Shown here: one piece after another, positions 57,881 through 64,000 of the stretch | Layout: each line of letters begins with the position of its first letter | Position numbering within the stretch: the stretch's first letter is position 1 | Origin: Mytilus trossulus | Lineage: Eukaryota; Mollusca; Bivalvia; Mytilida; Mytilidae | Reading direction: 5' to 3' | NCBI RefSeq assembly: GCF_036588685.1 | Contig: NC_086381.1 | Location: 53,443,431-53,507,430, forward strand | Length of the DNA stretch: 64,000 nucleotides | The notes under the pieces: generated by a model | Seen by the model: the letters and a program-made list of their open reading frames with translations, nothing else | Database searches by the model: none | What the model was told of the DNA's origin: nothing | Program-made: the position numbers and the translations under genes

Positions 57881-59005
57881 ATGACTACGGGAGGCGATGA
57901 TAGTGACTCGAAAATTACAGATATATGTGTAAAACTAACAAACAGAACAAAAACTAAACAAACAAATAATGCAGTTATTATAGCGTTGATTTTAGAACTC
58001 AAACAAAGTTTCGATGAACATGTAAAGAAAACAGAAGCGAAAATTGACAAAATGGTTACGAAGTATGATGAAGAAATTAAGAATTTACGAAATAAAATTG
58101 ATGTAAAAGACATTGAACTAATGAACCAAAAATCACAACTAGCTGAATTACGTGATACAAATACGAAGTTACAGTCAGAATAAAAAATGAAATCACAACA
58201 CTTACGAGAATCAGAAGATGAAAACAGACAAAACGAAGAACAAAAAGAAACAAATTTAAAGATTTTTAATCGTTTAGAAGCAATCGATGGAAAATGTAAA
58301 CAGATGTCTATGGTGTCGAAAAAACAATTTTCTGACGTTGTTAAAGATTCAAAATTATCATCAAAACCTAATACCGAATTTATAACACGAGAAAATGACA
58401 CAGACCAGTTTGGAAATGAAGCACACATTGAAAGCGTGAGCATGGTGACGCCTGAACAGCGACATTACCCAACGTACACGGAAAATGATAGTGAAATCAC
58501 AAACGACCGTTTTAATCAAACTCTAAAACCTACATTGTAATCACGTTCTGTCAAACCTAGTTGTATTATCAGGTAATGACCAAATACCAAAAGGGAACAA
58601 AGGACAGCCAATTGAACCATTAGTTTCAGACAGCGATACTTCAGTATTTAGGGGAGTAGTTCGAAAAAGGACTAAACGTATTGTACTTTATAATGTTCGA
58701 GCTGACAAACCATATAAACTTGTAAATGGAGCCGTAAAATCGTTTTCAGAAAAAAAAGGTGTGAAAATAACTTTTTTAAAACTACTTAAGAAGCGTGAAG
58801 GGAGAGGATAATAAAAATTATTCTAATCTACATATATAATGTGTGTAAACATTGTTGAGAGTAACTTTGAGATCGTAGAGTTGAACGAAAACTTCTGGCC
58901 AGCGGGTGTATACTGGAGAGAATACGTACCCTACAATAGTAACTTTAACAATAACAACCAAACAGAACAATTAATCATGGAATTAAAACCTATATTATAT
59001 TTTGT
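57881..59005 (+). pseudogene. LINE ORF1 relic (coiled coil)
   Basis: From 57881 the frame reads MTTGGDDSDSKITDICVKL and continues through a Lys/Glu-rich heptad region (about 58000-58290) typical of an ORF1 coiled coil. A stop at 58181 is in frame. At about 58540 the frame shifts and continues with GNDQIPKGNKGQPIEPLVSD and VVRKRTKRIVLYNVRADKPY. After stops at 58809-58826 the same frame goes on with FWPAGVYWREYVP. The protein would bind element RNA. It cannot be made intact from this copy. Confidence 0.7.
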
Positions 59006-60643
59006 ATATTTTATATTTTTGTCATGATAAGGCTATTATGTTGGAACATGAGGGGTGCAATGTACGGTGTGTCGTACTTTCAAACTTTACTTAAGCAATC
59101 AGATATATGTTTTTTAACTGAACATTGGTTGAATGAAACTAATGTATGTTTTCTTCATAATATTGCTGACGAATTTCGTGTTGTTTATAGTATTAGAAGC
59201 TCTTGCATGAATAGTTCAAGGGGCTCGGGTGGGACAGCAATATTGATTAGAAAATCATCAGGTTTTAAAATTAAGCCCGTAGAAATTCAAAATGACAGAA
59301 TATGTGGTGCGATATTGTCAATCGATGGTTTTCAAGATATATGTGTAATTTGCACTCTATTACCGTCTACTAATTATTCTCAAGATGTATATCTAGATTA
59401 TTTCGATGTTTTATCGTGTTATTAAGATAGAATGAGTGAAGACTATATTACAATTATAGGTGGTGATTTTAATGTTGACATATCTTGTGAAAATGTTAGC
59501 ACAAAAAGTAATGCTTTGAAATGTTTTTTTGATAGTCGTAATATAAAAGTTCCCCACTTGTTGAATGAAGTAACTGAGCCTAATTATACTTTCAGAAATA
59601 AAGATAAAAGACAAAAATCGTTAATAGACTATATATGTATACCAGAAATTTTAGAACATGATATTTCAAACTTAGGGATAAAAGATGACGGTCCATATGA
59701 TTTTTCTGATCATTACCCTATATATGTCTCTAAACATTGATCTGCTATGTTGGTCGTCAGGTAGCTCCAAATTGGGCCGTCATGTTTTAAAATGGACGAA
59801 GGCTGATGAATTTGAAATAAAGATGTATCAAACAGAAATTGATAAAATTTTGGACATTATCAAACCTAAAATCGATAATTGTACCATTAATGATCTGGAA
59901 CATTATAATACAGTTTTAACTAATGCACTACACATGTCGGCGAATGCATATATTCCGTGTGAAAGTTTCGTCACTACCTCAAACCATACTGGAAATCTAA
60001 TGATTTGAATACAGTGCATTACGAACAGCACCAAGCTCGTCGTGAATGGAAAAATAACAACAAGCCTCGTAACAAATCTAACCGCCTTTACAAAGAATAT
60101 AAAGATAAAAAAAAGAATTTTCAGGAAACGTAAACGTCAGGCCGAAAAACTATGGCGAGAGGAAAAGTATGAGGACATTAAAAATGCGGCAGAAGTTGAC
60201 ATCGGAGAATTTTTCAGAACTGCACGTGAAATCAGGAAACGGACCGACAACAGATAAACTTGTTTATGACGATACCGAAGCAAAGACACCTGGGGATATA
60301 TGTATGTTATGGGGGAAATATTTTGAAAAACTATACTCTATAAAAGAAGAGAACTGCTTTGACAAACAATTTTACGGGAAAATTTCCAAAAAAGTCCATG
60401 ATCTATTCAACAATAATTACAAAGGTTATATTGATACTCTCGACAAACCGATTACTGTAGATGAAATCAAGGATCAGGTACGAACTTTGAAAGCCGGTAA
60501 ATCGCCAGGACAAGATTATATATCAAATGAACACATACTATATGGTGGTGAAAACTTATTAAAACATCTGAGTGTATTATAGAATTTAATTCTCGAACAA
60601 GAATACAAGTTTACCTTTATCATTTAGACATGGAATAATTATA

Positions 60644-61122
60644 ACCGGGCTGAAGTACGTCCATTATTCATAGTTCATTATTAATTATTCAATAATGAAT
60701 AATGAAATAGTTCATTATTCACTATTCAATATTATAAAATGAATAATGAATAATGGAAATGGTTTATGTTTCATTATTCAAATTGAAGCGGTGAATAGTG
60801 AAAAAAATACAAACAAAATTGACTGTGACACTATAGCTATATTTTGATTCGCAATGACCATAAGAGGGTTTACGGAGGACCTAAATTCCACAATATGCAT
60901 AAAAATGAGGAAATATAAAAAAAAGAAGATGTGGTATTATTGTCAATGAGACAAACATCCACAAAAGACCAAAATGACACAGACATCAACAACTATAGCT
61001 CACCGTACAGTCTTCCACAATTAGCAAAGCCCATACCGCATAGTCAGCTATAACAGGCCCCAATAAGACAATTTAAAACAATTTAAACAAGACAACTAAC
61101 GGCCTAATTTATTTAAAAAAAA
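60644..61122 (-). mobile_element. Insertion in the reverse transcriptase, 7-bp target duplication
   Basis: AATTATA occurs at 60637-60643 and again at 61123-61129, and removing the intervening 479 bp plus one copy restores the reverse transcriptase frame (GIIIPLYKG). The inserted DNA has a family A copy at its right side (60921-61122, minus strand, ending in the A-rich junction). To the left is a 275-bp part with an 'ataatgaataatg' array and its complement (60655-60770). Confidence 0.8.
60655..60770. repeat. Imperfect palindromic ATTATTCAT/ATGAATAAT cluster
   Basis: At least ten copies of ATTATTC or GAATAAT alternate between strands, for example 'cattattcatagttcattat' and 'aaaatgaataatgaataatg'. 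It can fold into several alternative stems. It lies within the insertion at 60644-61122. Confidence 0.8.
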
Positions 61123-62566
61123 AATTATACCTCTTTATAAAGGAAATAATAAAGACAAAACAAATCCAAAAAGTTATCGTGCAGTTACTTTAACTTCTTC
61201 ATTAGGAAAACTGTTTGATCAAATAATTTTGAATCGTATTCATAAACTCCTTGTTGATATCAATAGTGTGATGCCACATACACTCCAGTTTGGATTTATA
61301 AAAGAACATGGTGCGATACCAGCTATTTACACCTTGAAAGAAGCAATTCATTATTATCTTGAACGTAATTCGATTGTTTATGCCATTTTTCTTGACAACG
61401 AAAATGCCTTTGACCGAGTGTGGCAAGATGGCCTACTTAACAAACTGAACCAAATTGGAATTCAAGGTAAATTGTGGAATCTGATATATATGTCGTATAG
61501 GACTGCAACAGCACATGTGCAGCATAGTGGACTAACAAGTCAAGTGTTTTGGATTGAACAAGGAGTAGGTCAAGGACGTGTGTTGTCTGCCTGGTTATTT
61601 TCCTTATTTATCAATGACTTGATTTGTGAACTCTTATCGACACATTGTGGACTACTAGTAGGCCCGATAAGCATACCAAAAATCTTGTTAGCTGATGACA
61701 CAACTTTATTAAGCGCAACTGTAAATGGTGCTCAGACATTATTAAACGTTGTTAACAGCTATGCCCTCAAATGGCGGCTAAAATATAATGCATCGAAAAG
61801 CAGTGTTTTGACTTTTACACCACCAAAAAAAAAGACTCGCAACAATTATGACTCTGCAGCATGTCTTGATTTAGGTAATGTTGTACTCGAAAGAAAACGT
61901 ACATGTACTTACGCTGGAACACTTATTAGCTCAGATGGAAAACTTTCGATAGATCAGATAAACCCAGTAAAAAGTTAAAACAGACTCTTCACTCACTATA
62001 TACTGTTGGTGTTAATCCACGAGGGATGAGTGCCTTAACTAATCACTTGATATTGAAAAGAGTTATTCTTACAACTGCACTTTATGGATGCGAAACTTGG
62101 GGTCAGCTACCCTACCGTGAAACTGAAATGTTGGAAATAACTCAAAGATTTATACTAATGATGGATAAACGTAGTCCGACTGACTCTTGTATTAGTAATG
62201 TTGGTTTGTGGTCTGTCGAAGGATATACTGATAAAATAAAACTTTTGTTTTTTGGGAGACTGTATCGTGCAAAATCGACAACAATACATAAACGGATGTT
62301 TAATTTTCGTATGGGACAAATATTAACCGGTGAGGCCAGTCAAATATCATTGACTTATGATTATATCAAAATTTTGATAAAATATGAATTTGATGTTTTT
62401 GTTGAAAACTTTGTGGCTGAAATTTTTTTTCCAGACAAGCTACTGTGGAGCAAAATTGCAAAACAGACTTTAGACATATACGAAGAAAACAAATGGAAAC
62501 ACTCAGTTAAACGGCGACCAGAACTTAAGCGGTACCATAAATTACATACATTGGCGTTAATATTGA

Positions 62567-63236
62567 GTCACTGATAAGGTCTTTGCGTCGGAACTAAAGA
62601 CATTTATTCTAAAAACAGTTGTTGGCATGACACGGGTTATGTTCTTCTCATATATGTTATGATGGTATGATACTAAACCCCTAACGGGAAGGATTGTGCC
62701 TGAGGTTCATATGATGAAATCATAATCTTTCAGTCAGTTTAATTGAAGTCTGGAGCTGGCATGTCAGTTAACTGCTAGTAGTCTTGTTATTTATGTATTA
62801 TTGTCATTTTGTTTATTTTCTTTGGTTACATCTTCTGACATCAGACTCGGACTTCTCTTGAACTGGATTTTAATGTGCGTATTGTTGTGCGTTTATTTTT
62901 CTACATTGGTTAGAGGTATAGGGGGAGGGTTGAGATCTCACAAACATGTTTAACCCCGCCGCATTTTTGCGCCTGTCCCAAGTCAGGAGCCTCTGGCCTT
63001 TGTTAGTCTTTTATTATTTTTATATTAGTTTCTTGTGTACAATTTGGAAATTAGTATGGCGTTCATTATCACTGAACTAGTATATATTTGTTTAGGGGCC
63101 AGCTGAAGGACGCCTCCGGGTGCGGGAATTTCTCGCTACATTGAAGACCTGTTGGTGACCTTTTGCTGTTGTTTTTTATTTTGGTCGGGTTGTTGTCCCT
63201 TTGACACATTCCCCATTTCCATTCTCAATTTTATGT
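62567..63236 (+). mobile_element. Full-length family B element, 4-bp target duplication
   Basis: TTGA lies at 62563-62566 and 63237-63240. Joining the flanks with one TTGA restores the LINE reading frame (LALILTEHRLLRLAV), so the insert is exactly 670 bp. It starts 'gtcactgataaggtctttgc' and ends 'attctcaattttatgt'. It contains the words seen in the partial copies: 'ggggagggttgagatctcac', 'cagctgaaggacgcctccgg', 'cgggttgttgtccctttgac'. It has no coding capacity and must be mobilised in trans. Confidence 0.85.
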
Positions 63237-63752
63237 TTGACGGAGCATCGTTTGTTACGACTAGCGGTAACTTATCCATCTCTAAATTCAAAATTTATGA
63301 CGCTTGTGAAATTAGGAGCCATAGCTATTCAAACAGGCAAATGCTCCTCGTGTAACTTATATAATACGGATATACTTATGCATTATATACTTTGCTGTAC
63401 ATCTCTTTTACAAATTCGGACAGAAATGTTCTACAAAATTGTTGATATTCTTGACGTAGAAGATTCCGTTCGTTTCTTTAATCAAGATGATGACGAAATT
63501 GTCGAGTCGTTACTTGGAAGTATGAATCATACCATGCAAACTATAAATGCTGATGTATAGAGCCTCTTGATGTGTCACATAGCAGATTATATGTATAAAC
63601 TATATCAGGTCTTCAATTATGATCTTTATATTCACATATTTGATCTTAACTAATGTTGTTCTTGTATGAAATTGGTGAATTATTAATAGACGTTTTGTTT
63701 TCGACTCTATTTCATATTAGTGGAGCGGCGAATGTTGAAAAAGTCGCTTAAG

Positions 63753-64000
63753 CTGGGGTCACACATTCACGATTTTTACTACCGTTCTTGACAGGACCAT
63801 TCCCGATTAAAATTTATTAAAAGTCTGATCAAGATCCTGTGAATCGTGGATGGAAATTCAAACATAAATTAAAATTTGTAAAAAAAATAATTTGATCACG
63901 ACAACAATCAGATAGTGTTCAGGAAGCACCGATATTCAACCGTTTCTAAGCGAATAAGTCCCGATAATCCCGTTCTGAATCCGCTTCTAATCCGATTTGT
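63753..64000 (+). mobile_element. Non-autonomous DNA element, copy 2, cut by the window end
   Basis: Starts 'gctggggtcacacattcacg' and runs through 'accgttcttgacaggaccat', 'agtctgatcaagatcctgtg', 'gattgataatccc'-like sequence to the window edge. It is the inverted counterpart of 1460-1709, so only one terminus is inside the window. Confidence 0.8.

Larger units (their letters stand above)
59024..63560 (+). pseudogene. LINE ORF2 relic (endonuclease and reverse transcriptase)
   Basis: Endonuclease motifs are clear: LLCWNMRGA at the start, FLTEHWL, GGDFNVD near 59461 and SDHYPI near 59705. One in-frame TAA at 59423 and a frameshift near 59735 interrupt it. Two more shifts lie between 60008 and 60250. 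The reverse transcriptase begins with KAGKSPGQDYISNEHI, continues after the first insertion with SYRAVTLTSSLGKLF, AIFLDNENAFDRVW, GVGQGRVLSAWLFSLFINDL and the catalytic LADDTTL (in place of YADD). A frameshift follows near 61975. The extension ALYGCETWGQL and LGLWS-type sequence come next, and after the second insertion a C-x2-C-x8-H-x4-C type cluster (CSSCN ... HYILCC). Confidence 0.85.
57590..63750 (+). mobile_element. Decayed APE-type LINE retrotransposon
   Basis: Order: ORF1 with coiled coil, AP-type endonuclease, reverse transcriptase, a C-terminal extension and a final Cys/His cluster. Several stops and frameshifts and two insertions (60644-61122 and 62567-63236) break it. The 5' edge is uncertain; a 65-codon stretch (57620-57815) with TTTQDMRPIRNSLFYLLRMR lies before ORF1 and may belong to it. 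The domain order fits the CR1/Jockey/I group; I cannot assign the clade without a search. Confidence 0.8.

Noticed and set aside
57805..58443. A 212-codon minus-strand frame rich in Ser, Phe and Cys.
   Set aside because: It is exactly antisense to the Lys/Glu-rich ORF1 of the LINE; the composition is what an antisense reading of that coiled coil gives.

Overview
This is AT-rich nuclear DNA from an animal with long introns. The dispersed repeats are ones I associate with marine mussels (Mytilus). They include a family ending in a 'ccacatcttctttt' tail, a family with a 'gccagctgaaggacgcct' core, a family starting 'agctcacctggcccgaag', and a family ending in 'gagcgtcactgatgagtct'. The host assignment rests on recalling those repeats and on the gene; no search was run.

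One host gene is clearly supported: TRAF6, an E3 ubiquitin ligase and adaptor of Toll/IL-1 receptor signalling, on the + strand from 36893 to 51349. Six coding exons join in frame into 601 residues: a RING finger, five TRAF-type zinc fingers, a Ser/Gln-rich linker, a coiled coil and a MATH (TRAF-C) domain. Intron 4 has a GC-AG border. A non-coding 5' exon segment lies just upstream. A possible distal promoter and first exon near 13.1-13.45 kb, with a palindromic kappaB site, is only inferred.

From 1 to 36.5 kb I found no protein-coding gene I can defend. This part holds repeats: MITE-like elements with terminal inverted repeats (726-1709, 7446-8034, 22779-23018, 28641-28774, 36513-36735), a nested palindrome (18382-18515), a tRNA-derived SINE, two nearly identical 1.3-kb 'agctcacc' elements in direct orientation, a 193-bp tandem array, a 410-bp tandem duplication and a 59-bp minisatellite.

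The introns of TRAF6 carry three large minisatellites. Two begin exactly at an exon's 5' splice site, so that the splice donor itself is part of the repeat unit: a 79-bp unit after exon 3 and a 39-bp unit after exon 4. The third, in intron 5, repeats a 42-bp unit that looks like a 3' splice site and was later split by a transposable element. This is the most unusual structure in the window.

Downstream of TRAF6 (51.4-64 kb) the DNA is mostly transposon remains: short repeat families, a GTTCC/GGAAC element with inverted termini, a TIR element inserted in a minus-strand L1/Tx1-like reverse transcriptase fragment, and a decayed APE-type LINE (about 57.6-63.75 kb). Two later insertions interrupt the LINE, and their edges can be placed to the base. 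The window ends inside a second, inverted copy of the element found at its start.
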